Below are positions 34,711 to 43,921 of a stretch of DNA of 64,000 bases, in pieces. The DNA is from Rhodobacter sp. TJ_12 (lineage in GTDB: Bacteria > Pseudomonadota > Alphaproteobacteria > Rhodobacterales > Rhodobacteraceae): positions 1 to 64,000 of the forward strand of contig NZ_NRRD01000009.1 in NCBI RefSeq assembly GCF_020023995.1, in the 5' to 3' direction. A program made the translations under genes and the position numbers. Numbering within the stretch: position 1 is the stretch's first letter; every line of letters begins with the position of its first letter. Under the pieces are notes generated by a model. The model searched no databases and had not been told where the DNA came from. It saw nothing but the letters and a program-made list of their open reading frames with translations.

Positions 34711-35145
34711 ATGACGGAATCCGCAAGCGAAGCGCTGCATATCCTGAAACTCTGTGTCGGTGCGGAAAGCGTCGAGGACCTGATTGCATGGCAAAAGGCG
34801 CATTTTGGTAATGGATCGGCGGTCCATATCACCCGGATGTGGCCTAAGCGCGCGGAAGAAGTGCTGGCGGGCGGCTCGCTTTACTGGGTGATCAAGGGGG
34901 TGATTCTCGCCCGGCAGCGCATTTTGGAGCTGCAACCCGTCACCGGGGCCGATGGGGTGACGCGCTGTGCCTTCGTGCTCGACAAGAACGTGATCCGCAC
35001 CGAAGCGGTGCCGCGCCGCCCGTTTCAGGGGTGGCGCTATTTCCCGGCCAGTGATGCCCCGCCCGATCTGCGCAAAAGCGCCGCGCGAGAAGAGCCGTTG
35101 CCGCGTGAATTGCAGGCCATGTTGTCCGAGATTGGGTTGCGCTAG
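34711..35145 (+). CDS. DUF1489 family protein
   Basis: A 144-residue conserved alphaproteobacterial protein of unknown function. Recognisable features are the ILKLCVGAESVEDL N-terminus, HITRMWPKRAEEVL, GGSLYWVIKGVILARQRIL and WRYF near the end. ATG 34711 follows an AAGGGGAAAGACGAA ribosome binding site; the longer frame from 34507 runs antisense to nrdJ. Its stop overlaps the stop of the convergent membrane-protein gene at a shared CTAG. Confidence 0.85.
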   Translation: MTESASEALHILKLCVGAESVEDLIAWQKAHFGNGSAVHITRMWPKRAEEVLAGGSLYWVIKGVILARQRILELQPVTGADGVTRCAFVLDKNVIRTEAVPRRPFQGWRYFPASDAPPDLRKSAAREEPLPRELQAMLSEIGLR

Positions 35146-37241
35146 GCCCGCGCGACGGATTTGCGGCGCCCTTCCAGCAGCCACGCCCAAAGGCTGAACC
35201 CGGCCGCCAGAACGAGCCATGCCCAACCGGGCAAAAGCGCGTTCAGGCGGATATCGGTCACGTCATAAACGTCGCGTGGGGTGATGCCGATCCAGCCACG
35301 TCCGGACGCAGGCGCGCCCGGACGCACCTGCCGCAGCGTGGGCAGCCCATCCTCCACCGCCATATCCGCCCCGCCTGTCGCGGCGAGCAGCGGCGCCAAA
35401 GCCGCGCCAGAGGCCACGGGGCTTTCAAACTCCTTGGGGCTGGCGGGGCCAAGCGCCACGACCCGCTCCAGATCGTCTTGCTTCAGCCGGTAAAGCCCGG
35501 CACCGGGGGCTTGCCACGTATCGCTGAACCGGCCCGGCTCGACCTCGGGCAGGGTCAATTCCTCGGTGTTCCCTTCGGGGCCGGCAATGATCAGCGGGCC
35601 GACCGTGTCTTTCATCGTGCGTCGGGTGACCGTCAGGTCCAGCGTGCCGGGGCGCACCTCTGCCTGAAGCGCCTCTTCTTCCAGATCGGGTTCTTTCATC
35701 GCCCAATGCGCGATCCGGCGCAGCAGTTCGAGTTGCGGCCCCCCGCCTTCAAAGCCGCGATCCCACAACCACGAATGATCCGACCCCAAAAGCGCGACGC
35801 GCCCTTCGCCCGCACGCGACAGCACCAAAAGCGGCGACCCTTGCAGCCCCTGCATCACCACCTGCCCGGTGGCCCCAGACAGCGCGATCTGGCGCAGCCA
35901 GCGGCCCCAATGCGGCTCCTGTGGTGCCCCTTCGACCGGTGGCGCGCCCTCAAGCCCAGCGGTGACCGGATGGCGCAGGCCAAGTTCGGTTGGCCGGGGC
36001 AAGAAGCCTTCGGAAAATACCTGCCCCGTCGGGCGCGCGGGCAAGATGGTGCCCAAAGGCGTTTGCCACAGGCTTTCCACCGTGGCGAATTCAGGTCCGG
36101 CAGACACAAGAATCGCACCGCCGCGTTCGACATAAGCGCGGATGTTTTCGAAATAGGCGGCGGGTAAAATGCCCCGCGCGGCGTAGCGGTCAAAGATGAT
36201 CAGATCGAATTCGTCGATCTTATCCATGAACAGTTCCTGCGTCGGGAAGGCGATTAGCGAAAGCTCGGAGACCGGCGTGCCATCATGCTTTTCGGTCGGG
36301 CGCAGGATGGTGAAATGCACCAGATCGACCCCGGCATCGGATTTCAGCAGATTGCGCCACGTGCGTTCCCCCGCATGCGGCTGGCCCGACACCAAAAGCA
36401 CCCGCAGCCGGTCGCGCACGCCATTGATCTGCACCACGGCGGCATTATTGCGGGTGGTCAATTCGCCCGGCGTCGGGGCAAGCGTGAACTGCACCACATT
36501 CTGCCCGCCATGTTTCAACACAAGCGGCAATTCCAGATTTTGTCCCACCTCGACCGTATATTGCTGCGGATCGCCGCCATCGATGGCGATGGTCAGCACA
36601 GCCAGTTGCCCAGCCGCGGCAGGCACCGCGCCGCTGTCTTCGATCCGCAGCCGGATCACCGTTTCTTCGCCGATGATGCCAAAGGCGGGGGCGGTTTCGA
36701 TGAACAGCCGCCGATCCCAATCGCTGGCACGACCGGTGCGCAGCAAATGCAGCGGCGCGGGCGGATCGGGCAAAGCCTCGGGGTCGTGCAGCCGCCCGTC
36801 CGAGATCACGATGACCCCGGCCACGCGCCCGCGTGGCTCTGCGGCCAAGGCCTCGGTCAGCGTGCTGCCCAAAAGTGTGCCCGCATTGCCCGGATCATCG
36901 GGCACAGTGGCGCGCCGCAATTCGGTGTTGGGCAGCGCGGTGATCTGCGCCGCCATTCCCGCAAGGGCCGCTTCAGTCTGATCCGCACGATCCGCGATCT
37001 GTTGCGAGGCAGAGCGGTCATCGATCAAAAGCACGATATCCGACAGCGGCGTGCGCTCTTCGGTCTGAAGCGCGGGTTGGGCCAGCGCCGCCAACAGCGC
37101 CGCCACCGCCAGCGCGCGCAGCGCCCAGCCCGCAAGCCCACGCCACAGCGCAATCCCCAGTAAGATCAACGCCAGAGCTGCGATCCCCGCCAGAACGGGC
37201 CAAGGGAGCATTGGCGCAAAGGTGATCGTGCCGCCCATCAT
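35142..37241 (-). CDS. Membrane protein with vWA-like and GATase1-like regions
   Basis: About 699 residues. Two N-terminal membrane segments (about 12-30 and 37-55) precede a vWA-like region starting DIVLLIDDRSAS. Next come a beta-rich region and a glutamine-amidotransferase-like region (LIIFDRYAARGILPAAYFEN, GGAILVSAGPEF), and the last membrane segment is near the C-terminus (about 670-690). It is the last gene of a moxR-DUF58-DUF4159 cluster. Such clusters are thought to act with MoxR ATPases in envelope stress or assembly of membrane complexes. The start ATG 37241 overlaps the upstream stop by ATGA. Confidence 0.7.
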   Translation of the reverse strand: MMGGTITFAPMLPWPVLAGIAALALILLGIALWRGLAGWALRALAVAALLAALAQPALQTEERTPLSDIVLLIDDRSASQQIADRADQTEAALAGMAAQITALPNTELRRATVPDDPGNAGTLLGSTLTEALAAEPRGRVAGVIVISDGRLHDPEALPDPPAPLHLLRTGRASDWDRRLFIETAPAFGIIGEETVIRLRIEDSGAVPAAAGQLAVLTIAIDGGDPQQYTVEVGQNLELPLVLKHGGQNVVQFTLAPTPGELTTRNNAAVVQINGVRDRLRVLLVSGQPHAGERTWRNLLKSDAGVDLVHFTILRPTEKHDGTPVSELSLIAFPTQELFMDKIDEFDLIIFDRYAARGILPAAYFENIRAYVERGGAILVSAGPEFATVESLWQTPLGTILPARPTGQVFSEGFLPRPTELGLRHPVTAGLEGAPPVEGAPQEPHWGRWLRQIALSGATGQVVMQGLQGSPLLVLSRAGEGRVALLGSDHSWLWDRGFEGGGPQLELLRRIAHWAMKEPDLEEEALQAEVRPGTLDLTVTRRTMKDTVGPLIIAGPEGNTEELTLPEVEPGRFSDTWQAPGAGLYRLKQDDLERVVALGPASPKEFESPVASGAALAPLLAATGGADMAVEDGLPTLRQVRPGAPASGRGWIGITPRDVYDVTDIRLNALLPGWAWLVLAAGFSLWAWLLEGRRKSVARA

Positions 37242-39976
37242 TGCCCCAGCCTTTCCAAAAGCGCGGGCACATGCACCTGATCGGATTTGTAATTGCCGGT
37301 CAGCACATGCATCACAAGGTTGACGCCAAAGCGCCAAGAAATCTCGCGCTGTCGCTCGCCCGCCGAGCCGCGCCCGACCGGAAACATCGGCTGGCCGGTG
37401 TCGTCTACTGCCCAAGCGGCGGCCCAGTCATTGCCGCCAATCACCACCGGGGTCACCCCGTCATTAAGGTTGCGAAACGGCATCCCCGCGACCTGTTCGG
37501 CATCCAAAGGCGCAGCCTCGACCCAGATCGGCCCGTCATAGCGCCCGGGCATGGTTTGCAGCAAGTAGAACGCGCGGGTCAGCACGTGATCGGCGGGCAA
37601 CGGCGCAAGCGGTGGAATATCAAGCGGCGCGGCCAGAATTTGCAGCCGTTGCCCCGCCTCGGTCGCGGTGCCAAAGCCCGACAGATCGGCGTCGCGCGTG
37701 TCAAACAGGATCATCCCGCCCCCGCGCAAAAACCGGTTCAGTTTTGCGTAGCCCATGGGCGAGGGGCTGGGCGAGGCGGCACTGATCGGCCAATAAATCA
37801 GGGTGAAAAGTGCAAGATCATCGGTCTCCAGATCCAGCGCCATTGGTGGCGCGGGCTCAACAGTGGTGCGCCGGGTCAAGATCGTGCTGAGGCCGCGCAG
37901 CCCGGCCTCGGACACCGCATCCATCTGCGCATCGCCCGAGGGCATATAAGCCAGCACCACATTGTCGGCAGCGGCAATCGCGCGGGCGTCGCTCATAGTG
38001 GCGTCTTGCGCGCGGGTGTCGAGCGGGGCAAGCCCCAGCGCCAGCCCGATCAGCACCATGGCGCGGGCGCCGCGCAACCGCCCCGAAAGCGTGAGCGTGG
38101 CCAGAATATCAAGCAAGAGCGCCGCAAGGGCTGCGGTCAGAAGCGGCCCTTGCAGCCGAGTCTGGCGCGGGGCCAGATCGCCCTCGACCGTCACCGTTTC
38201 GGGCCAGCTTGCCGGGGCGAGTTGCCGCCCCGCCGGCAAAGCATTCAGCGCAAGCACCCGCCCCTCGACCCCGTAAAGGCCGGGCGGCAGCGCCGGTCCG
38301 GGCGGGCCTTCGGCCAACGCCTCGCCTGCAACGCCTGCGGCGGCCTCGGCGGTGAAGAGCGCACCAAAGCCATCCAGCCGCTTGAGCGGGGTAAAGACCT
38401 GCCCGGCCAGATCTTCGGCTGAGGGCGCGACCGGGCGCGCCAGCACCGAAAGCCGTTCCAGCATTTGCGGAAACAGCCCTGAGAGCGGCAGGTTCGACCA
38501 TTCGGCATTGGCGGTGACGTGAAACAGCACGATTTCCCCTTGCACAAAGGCTGTTCGGGTCACCAGCGGTGTGCCATCGGCCAGCGCTGCGATGGTATGA
38601 TCGGGCAAGTCGGGGCCGGGTTCGGCCATCACCTGTTCGCGGACCGTCACCTCGTCGGGCACCACCAGCCCGGCAAAGGGCGATGTCGCGTCAAAGGGGG
38701 CGATCCGGCGCGGTTCGCCCCAGCTCATCGTGCCGCCAATCGCGCGCCCGCCTTGACGCAGCATCACCGGCAAAAGCGGGTCATTTCCGGTTTCCGCCGC
38801 CGCCAGACGCGGCCCGGCAAAGCGGATCAAAAGCCCGCCCTCTTCAAGCCATTCGGCCAGCCGGTCCGCCTCGGCCACCGCGCCGATGTCGGCCAAGATC
38901 ACCACATCTGGCTTGGTCGCCAAGGCATCCAGCAGTGTTGCCTCGATCAGATCGGCGCTGGGGGCAAGCGCTTCGCGCAGGTAATGGGTGGGGGCAAGCA
39001 GTTCGAGCCCTTCACGCGCGGTGGATCCGGCAATCAGCGCCACCTTGCGCCGTTTTTGCGCATCATCTGTCAAGCTGACCGCCCCGGCGCTGCGTTGGCC
39101 TGAGATTTCGAACCGGCTGATCCTGTTGCGCAATTCCGGTGGCAGGTCGAATTCGGCGCGCGCTTCCGTGGTGTTTTCAAGCGTCAGCGGCACCCGCGCC
39201 AATTCGCGTTCCACCCCGGCGGGGTCGGTGCCAAAGGCCACCACATCCAGCGCCCGCGCCACGGGGGCCGAGGCCTGAACGGGCAGGTGTAGCAAGCGGC
39301 CTTCTACCGTCGCAGCGCCCAGTGCCAACACGGGCGTGGCAGGTTGCCAGACCGCCAGCCGCCCGTGCGCCGAAAGCGCCTGCCGCAGCGGCGCCCGCAT
39401 TTGCCGCACCAGCCCGTCCGACAGCCATAGCGTGTCAAACCGTCCGGTTGGCAGCACCTGCGCGGGATCAAGCTCCATTGCCGGTTCCCAGGGCTGCGGT
39501 TGCAGCCCCGGCAGCCCCCGTTTGAGCGTGCTGGCCTCGGTAAAGGGCGGGGGGCTTGGCGGCGGGTCTGACAGGTTTATCAGCGCCACGGGGCGGCCCG
39601 CTGTTGCTGCCTCGTCCAAGGCGCGCGAGATCCGCTCAACCCGGCGTGGCCAATCGCGCGCCGAGGCCCAACTGCCATCCACCACGATCAAAAGCGGCCC
39701 TTTTGTTACTGGTTGCGGATCGGGGTTCAGCACCGGTCCGGCAAAGCCAATGATTGCCGCAGCCATCGCCAGCATCCGCAGGGCCAATAGCCACCACGGG
39801 GTGCGTTCGGCCTGCGTGTCTGCATCGGGCAGCCCCAAAAGCAGAACCACCCCCGGGAAGCGGCGCCGGATCGGCGCGGGCGGCACGGCACGCAACAGCC
39901 ACCACAGCGCGGGCAGCGCGGCCAAGCCAAGCAAGATCCAAGGGGCCGTGAAGCCAAGCGGGCCGAGCGTCATCAT
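37238..39976 (-). CDS. BatA-like/DUF4159 membrane protein
   Basis: About 912 residues. The N-terminus matches the BatA/TIGR02226-type start (LGPLGFTAPWILLGLAALPALWWLLR, a first membrane helix and then a second near residues 60-80). A vWA-like region begins LLIVVDGSWASARDW. Later helices near 640-680 precede the C-terminal DUF4159 region (NVVLAYMPSGD ... FLRGGGMILFDTRDAD ... NYKSDQVHVP). The vWA-like region lacks an obvious complete MIDAS motif. The start ATG overlaps the DUF58 gene's stop (TGA within ATGATG), so the four genes form one translation-coupled unit. Confidence 0.8.
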   Translation of the reverse strand: MMTLGPLGFTAPWILLGLAALPALWWLLRAVPPAPIRRRFPGVVLLLGLPDADTQAERTPWWLLALRMLAMAAAIIGFAGPVLNPDPQPVTKGPLLIVVDGSWASARDWPRRVERISRALDEAATAGRPVALINLSDPPPSPPPFTEASTLKRGLPGLQPQPWEPAMELDPAQVLPTGRFDTLWLSDGLVRQMRAPLRQALSAHGRLAVWQPATPVLALGAATVEGRLLHLPVQASAPVARALDVVAFGTDPAGVERELARVPLTLENTTEARAEFDLPPELRNRISRFEISGQRSAGAVSLTDDAQKRRKVALIAGSTAREGLELLAPTHYLREALAPSADLIEATLLDALATKPDVVILADIGAVAEADRLAEWLEEGGLLIRFAGPRLAAAETGNDPLLPVMLRQGGRAIGGTMSWGEPRRIAPFDATSPFAGLVVPDEVTVREQVMAEPGPDLPDHTIAALADGTPLVTRTAFVQGEIVLFHVTANAEWSNLPLSGLFPQMLERLSVLARPVAPSAEDLAGQVFTPLKRLDGFGALFTAEAAAGVAGEALAEGPPGPALPPGLYGVEGRVLALNALPAGRQLAPASWPETVTVEGDLAPRQTRLQGPLLTAALAALLLDILATLTLSGRLRGARAMVLIGLALGLAPLDTRAQDATMSDARAIAAADNVVLAYMPSGDAQMDAVSEAGLRGLSTILTRRTTVEPAPPMALDLETDDLALFTLIYWPISAASPSPSPMGYAKLNRFLRGGGMILFDTRDADLSGFGTATEAGQRLQILAAPLDIPPLAPLPADHVLTRAFYLLQTMPGRYDGPIWVEAAPLDAEQVAGMPFRNLNDGVTPVVIGGNDWAAAWAVDDTGQPMFPVGRGSAGERQREISWRFGVNLVMHVLTGNYKSDQVHVPALLERLGQ

Positions 39977-40881
39977 CGCCGCGCCCCCCCAAGTGCACCA
40001 TGTAGCCACAAAAGGGCCGCTTGTGCGGGCGCGCCAGTGTGATGGGTGGAAAAGGCCCAGCCCGTGCGCAGCGCCAGCGTTTCCAGCCTGTCGCGCCGTT
40101 CGGCAAGCCGGTCGCGGTAGCGCGCGCGCAGCCCGGCTGCCTCGCGCGTTTCAAACTGCACTGCCCCGCCGATCGATGTGAAGATCGTGCGCCCGTCATA
40201 GGGAAAGTCTTCCTCGGCCGGGTCCAGCACTTGCAAAAGTGCCCCTTTCACCCCGTGATCGGCCACACCGGTCAGTGCGGTCTCAATCCCTTCGGGCGGG
40301 CCAAGGAAGTCGGAAATCAGAACCACTTCGGATTGCGGGGCCACCGCCGTAAGATCAGGCGTGCCATAATCTGTGTCCGCCGTTTCGGAGGTCAGCGCCT
40401 GCGCCAAGGTCAAAAGATGCGCCTTGCCCGGGCGGGGCGGGGCAAGCGGGCTGGCCAGCCCGACCCGCTCGCCCGCGCGCAATGCCGAGATGCCAAGCGC
40501 CAGCGCCAAAAGCTGCGCGCGGTCACGTTTTTCGGGTCGCGCGGCGCGCCCCGTCGCGGCGCCGGTAAAGCGCATTGACGCCGCCGGATCGACCCAAAGA
40601 TGTAGCGATTGCGCGGTTTGCATTTCGCGTTCACGAATGAATTGTGTGTCCGACCGGGCCGAGCGGCGCCAATCCACAAAGCGCGCCGCATCGCCCGAAT
40701 GGGCCGCGCGATATTGCCAAAACTCTTCGCCCGGGCCAGTGCGGCGCCGACCGTGGCCGCCCATCTGTACGGTATTGGCCAGATGTTCCGCCGCAATCAA
40801 AAGCGCGGGCAGGGCGGCCGCCTCGGTTTCGGCGGCGCGGCGCATTTCGCGCGCTGCGGCGTCATGCCCCGGATCGCTCAC
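39973..40881 (-). CDS. DUF58 domain protein
   Basis: A 302-residue protein. The DUF58 signature is clear: GPGEEFWQYRAAHSGDAARF with VDWRRSARSDTQFIREREMQ, followed by a vWA-like strand LHLWVDPAASM. The usual start is obscured. GTG 40881 overlaps the moxR stop (GTGA) and fits the family's length better than the long frame reaching 41163, which runs inside moxR. It works with MoxR and BatA-like proteins in this cluster; the precise role is unknown. Confidence 0.85.
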   Translation of the reverse strand: MSDPGHDAAAREMRRAAETEAAALPALLIAAEHLANTVQMGGHGRRRTGPGEEFWQYRAAHSGDAARFVDWRRSARSDTQFIREREMQTAQSLHLWVDPAASMRFTGAATGRAARPEKRDRAQLLALALGISALRAGERVGLASPLAPPRPGKAHLLTLAQALTSETADTDYGTPDLTAVAPQSEVVLISDFLGPPEGIETALTGVADHGVKGALLQVLDPAEEDFPYDGRTIFTSIGGAVQFETREAAGLRARYRDRLAERRDRLETLALRTGWAFSTHHTGAPAQAALLWLHGALGGARR

Positions 40882-41891
40882 GCAGCATCCTCGGCGGCAT
40901 CGCCCAGAACTTCGGTCACAACGCGCGCGATTACGGAAGAAAGCGTTTCGCCCCGCGCACGGGCGGCAAAGGTCAGCGCCATGCGGTGGCTGAGCACCGG
41001 GCGCGCCAGCGCCGCCACATCGGCAATCGACGGGGCAAGACGCCCGTTCAAAAGCGCGCGCGCCCGTACCGTCAGCATCAGCGCCTGCGCCGCGCGTGGC
41101 CCCGGGCCCCAAGCGAGGCTGTCGCGCACCACGGCGCGGGCTTCGGGCTCGCCGGGGCGGCAAGCGCGCACCAAATCCAAGATCGCCTCGATCACCGTAT
41201 CGCCCACCGGCATGCGCCGCACCAAAGCTTGCGCGGCGATCAGCTCTTCGCTGGAAAAGATCTGCACCGCCGCCGCAGTGTCGACCCCTGTGGTGGCCAG
41301 CAAGATATCGCGTTCGGTGGCCCGGGTCGGATAATCGACATCGATCTGCACCAAAAAGCGGTCAAGCTGCGCCTCGGGCAGCGGATAGGTGCCCTCTTGC
41401 TCGATCGGGTTTTGCGTGGCCAGCACATGGAAGGGCGGGCCAAGCGGGCGATGCACGCCAGCGACCGTGACTTCACGTTCCTGCATCGCTTGCAGCAATG
41501 CCGATTGCGTGCGCGGGCTGGCGCGGTTGATTTCATCGGCCATCAGCAATTGGCAAAAAATCGGCCCTTCCAAAAAGCGAAAGGCCCTACTGCCATCGGC
41601 GGCGGTTTCCAGCACTTCGGACCCCAGAATATCGGCGGGCATCAGATCGGGGGTGAACTGAATGCGCGCGGGCGCAAGGCCCATCACCGTGGCAAGCGTG
41701 TCCACCAGCATCGTCTTGCCCAGCCCCGGCAGACCGACCAAAAGCGCATGCCCGCCCGACAGCATGGCGGACAGTGTCAACTCCACCACCCTTTCTTGCC
41801 CGATGAAACGACGGTTCACCGAGGCCCGCGCCGAGGCGAGCTTCGCGCCGAGGCGGTCGATATCGGCGACGAGGGTTTCGGTCTCACTCAT
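40878..41891 (-). CDS. moxR: MoxR-family AAA+ ATPase
   Basis: A 337-residue AAA+ protein. Walker A GLPGLGKT, Walker B LLMADEINRASPRTQSALL, sensor 1 VLATQNPIEQEGTYPLPEAQ and the C-terminal lid with ARPVLSHRMAL are all present. MoxR proteins act as chaperone-like ATPases, usually encoded beside DUF58 and vWA proteins, as here. ATG 41891 is chosen; the frame extends upstream to 42113 only by running over the divergent DUF1285 gene. It is the first gene of the cluster, 70 bp from its divergent neighbour, so the promoter is in that gap. Confidence 0.93.
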   Translation of the reverse strand: MSETETLVADIDRLGAKLASARASVNRRFIGQERVVELTLSAMLSGGHALLVGLPGLGKTMLVDTLATVMGLAPARIQFTPDLMPADILGSEVLETAADGSRAFRFLEGPIFCQLLMADEINRASPRTQSALLQAMQEREVTVAGVHRPLGPPFHVLATQNPIEQEGTYPLPEAQLDRFLVQIDVDYPTRATERDILLATTGVDTAAAVQIFSSEELIAAQALVRRMPVGDTVIEAILDLVRACRPGEPEARAVVRDSLAWGPGPRAAQALMLTVRARALLNGRLAPSIADVAALARPVLSHRMALTFAARARGETLSSVIARVVTEVLGDAAEDAA

Positions 41892-41961
41892 GACAGGGCT
41901 CCGGTTGCGCGTTAGGATCAGGAAAACATGTAACTGCCCTTTCCCCAACCGCAAAGAGCCG

Positions 41962-42546
41962 ATGACCGAGCGATCCGACCCACAAAACACCGTGAAGCCC
42001 CCCAGCGCCGATGGTTTGGCCAAGGCCGCAAGCGCCGCCACCCAAAAAGGCCCGCCGCCGGTGCATCTGTGGAATCCGCCCTTTTGCGGCGATTTGGATA
42101 TGGAAATCCGCAAGGATGGGACGTGGTTTTATCAAGGCACGCCCATCGGACGGGAGGCTTTGGTGAAGCTGTTCGCCTCGATCCTGAAGCTGGAAGAGGG
42201 GCGCTATTTTCTGGTCACGCCGGTCGAGAAGGTCGGCATCCGGGTGGAAGACGCGCCCTTCATCGCGGTGGATTGTGTGGCCGAGAACGAGGCGCTGACG
42301 TTCACCACAAACGTCGGTGACCGCGTGGCTGCCGGGCCGGACAATCCGATCCGGGTTCAATTTGCCGAAGATGGTGAACCGCGGCCCTATGTGCATGTGC
42401 GCCGCGGGCTGGAGGCGCGGATCGACCGCAAGACGTTTTATCGGCTGGTCGATCTGGCCAAGCCTGGACCGCATGCAGGCGAAGACTGGCTGGGTTTGAC
42501 CTCGAACGGGGCCTTTTTCCCGATCACGCGGATGGCGGATCTTTAG
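41962..42546 (+). CDS. DUF1285 family protein
   Basis: A 194-residue conserved proteobacterial protein of unknown function. It has FCGDLDMEIRKDGTWFYQGTPIGREALVKLF, RYFLVTPVEKVGIRVEDAPF and a GLTSNGAFFPI end, all typical of the family. ATG 41962 starts the protein; the longer upstream frame overlaps moxR. It is divergent from moxR, and the TIM-barrel gene starts at the base after its stop codon, so the two are one operon. Confidence 0.85.
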   Translation: MTERSDPQNTVKPPSADGLAKAASAATQKGPPPVHLWNPPFCGDLDMEIRKDGTWFYQGTPIGREALVKLFASILKLEEGRYFLVTPVEKVGIRVEDAPFIAVDCVAENEALTFTTNVGDRVAAGPDNPIRVQFAEDGEPRPYVHVRRGLEARIDRKTFYRLVDLAKPGPHAGEDWLGLTSNGAFFPITRMADL

Positions 42547-43290
42547 ATGCGGCTGCGCCTCGCCGCTGATCTGTCAACGCTGTTTCAAGAACTGCCCGAG
42601 GCGGCGCGGTTCGGTGCGGCGCAGGCGGCGGGGTTTGGGGGGATCAGCTTGCCCGCCCCCTATGACGGGCCGGTGCAGGATTTGCGCGACCGGCTGGTGA
42701 TGAACGGTCTTGTGTTAGCGGCGATGCAGGCGCCGCCGCCCAATTACACGGGCGCGCTGCCCGGTTTTGCCGCGACATCGGGCGGGCAGGACAGGTTCCA
42801 ACGCGATTTCAAGCGCATGACACGCTATGCTGATGTGCTCAAACCCACCGTGGTCGAATTGCGCGCGGGGCCAGACGGCGATCTGGATACTTTGTTGGCG
42901 AACCTGCGCTGGGCCTGCGCAGCTGCGCCCAAGCGGGTGTTTGCGATTGCGCCCTATAAAGCGGGCGATTTCCTGTCCGATTATGATCAGGTCGCAAAGG
43001 TGCTGGACGCCGTGGCCCAGCCCAACCTGGGCCTTGTGTGCGATAGCTGTGAGGCCGTGCTTTTGGGGGCGCAGCCCTTGGCGCTATGGACCCGCTTTGC
43101 CCCGCAGGTGAAGCTGATCCGCCTTGCCGCCGCGCCAGATCGGGCCATGCCGGGCAGCGATGGGATGGATTTGGCTGGGTTTTTAAAACAGGTGTCGAAA
43201 GATAAGTTCAAAGGCTGGATCAGCGCGGATTATGTGCCAAAGCTGACCACCGCCGCAGAGTTGGATTGGCTTTCGGTCTTAAAGAAGTGA
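42547..43290 (+). CDS. TIM-barrel protein of the sugar isomerase/AP endonuclease 2 family
   Basis: A 247-residue protein resembling hydroxypyruvate isomerase-like proteins. It has an N-terminal LAADLSTLFQELPEAARFG, then AAQAAGFGGISLPAPYD, LNLGLVCDS-type strand in the second half (QPNLGLVCDSCEAVLLG) and a KGWISADY end. The metal-binding acidic residues of true isomerases are only partly evident, and the substrate cannot be named. The ATG follows the DUF1285 stop directly. Confidence 0.65.
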   Translation: MRLRLAADLSTLFQELPEAARFGAAQAAGFGGISLPAPYDGPVQDLRDRLVMNGLVLAAMQAPPPNYTGALPGFAATSGGQDRFQRDFKRMTRYADVLKPTVVELRAGPDGDLDTLLANLRWACAAAPKRVFAIAPYKAGDFLSDYDQVAKVLDAVAQPNLGLVCDSCEAVLLGAQPLALWTRFAPQVKLIRLAAAPDRAMPGSDGMDLAGFLKQVSKDKFKGWISADYVPKLTTAAELDWLSVLKK

Positions 43291-43321
43291 TGTTTGTCAG
43301 TTGCTTCAGTCTTTTCTGAAA

Positions 43322-43921
43322 TCAAGAAATCATCCGTGCCAGATCGGCAATATTGCGCGCGCCCATCTTTGCCAGCACCCGCGAGCGGTGCAGTTCCACG
43401 GTGCGCATGGCGATGCCAAGGCTTTCGGCAATCTGCTTGTTCATCAGGCCTTCCAGCATCAGCTCCATCACCTCGGCTTCGCGGGCCGACAGGCTGGCCC
43501 GGCGTGCCTCGACCGCCTCGCGGGCCTGTGCCTCGGCCAAGCGCCCGGCATGGGCCGCCATCGCCTCTAGCGCGATATCGACGATGTGGTTGTCGTTAAA
43601 CGGTTTTTCGACAAAGTCAAAAGCGCCCGATTTCAACGCCTCGACCGCAAGCGGCACATCGGCATGCCCGGTCAGAAAGATCACCGGCGGCACGGGCTGT
43701 GCGCTTGTCTGAGCCTGTAGCGCATCCAGCAATTGCGGCCCCGACATGCCCTCCATTCGCACATCCAAGATAAGACAGCCGCAATCGTGCAGCGGCCAAG
43801 CCTCGAGCACCGCCTCGCCCGAGGGCCAGCCCCGCGCCGCGATCCCGCGTGACGCAAACAGAAAACACAGGCTGTCGCGCAGGCTTTCCTCGTCATCGAC
43901 GATATGGACGGTGTCGCTCAT
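43322..43921 (-). CDS. dctR: DctR-type response regulator (FixJ/NarL family)
   Basis: A 199-residue two-component regulator. The receiver domain (1-120) has the acidic pair in IVDDEESLRD, the phospho-acceptor in CLILDVRMEGMSG, the LTGHADVPLAVEALKSGAFDF switch region and the KPF lysine. A LuxR-type helix-turn-helix (LSAREAEVMELMLEGLMNKQ, SLGIAMRTVELHRSRVLAKM) follows. Its length equals R. capsulatus DctR as I recall. It is translated with dctS (4-base overlap at 43918-43921) and should activate dctPQM when C4-dicarboxylates are present. Confidence 0.85.
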   Translation of the reverse strand: MSDTVHIVDDEESLRDSLCFLFASRGIAARGWPSGEAVLEAWPLHDCGCLILDVRMEGMSGPQLLDALQAQTSAQPVPPVIFLTGHADVPLAVEALKSGAFDFVEKPFNDNHIVDIALEAMAAHAGRLAEAQAREAVEARRASLSAREAEVMELMLEGLMNKQIAESLGIAMRTVELHRSRVLAKMGARNIADLARMIS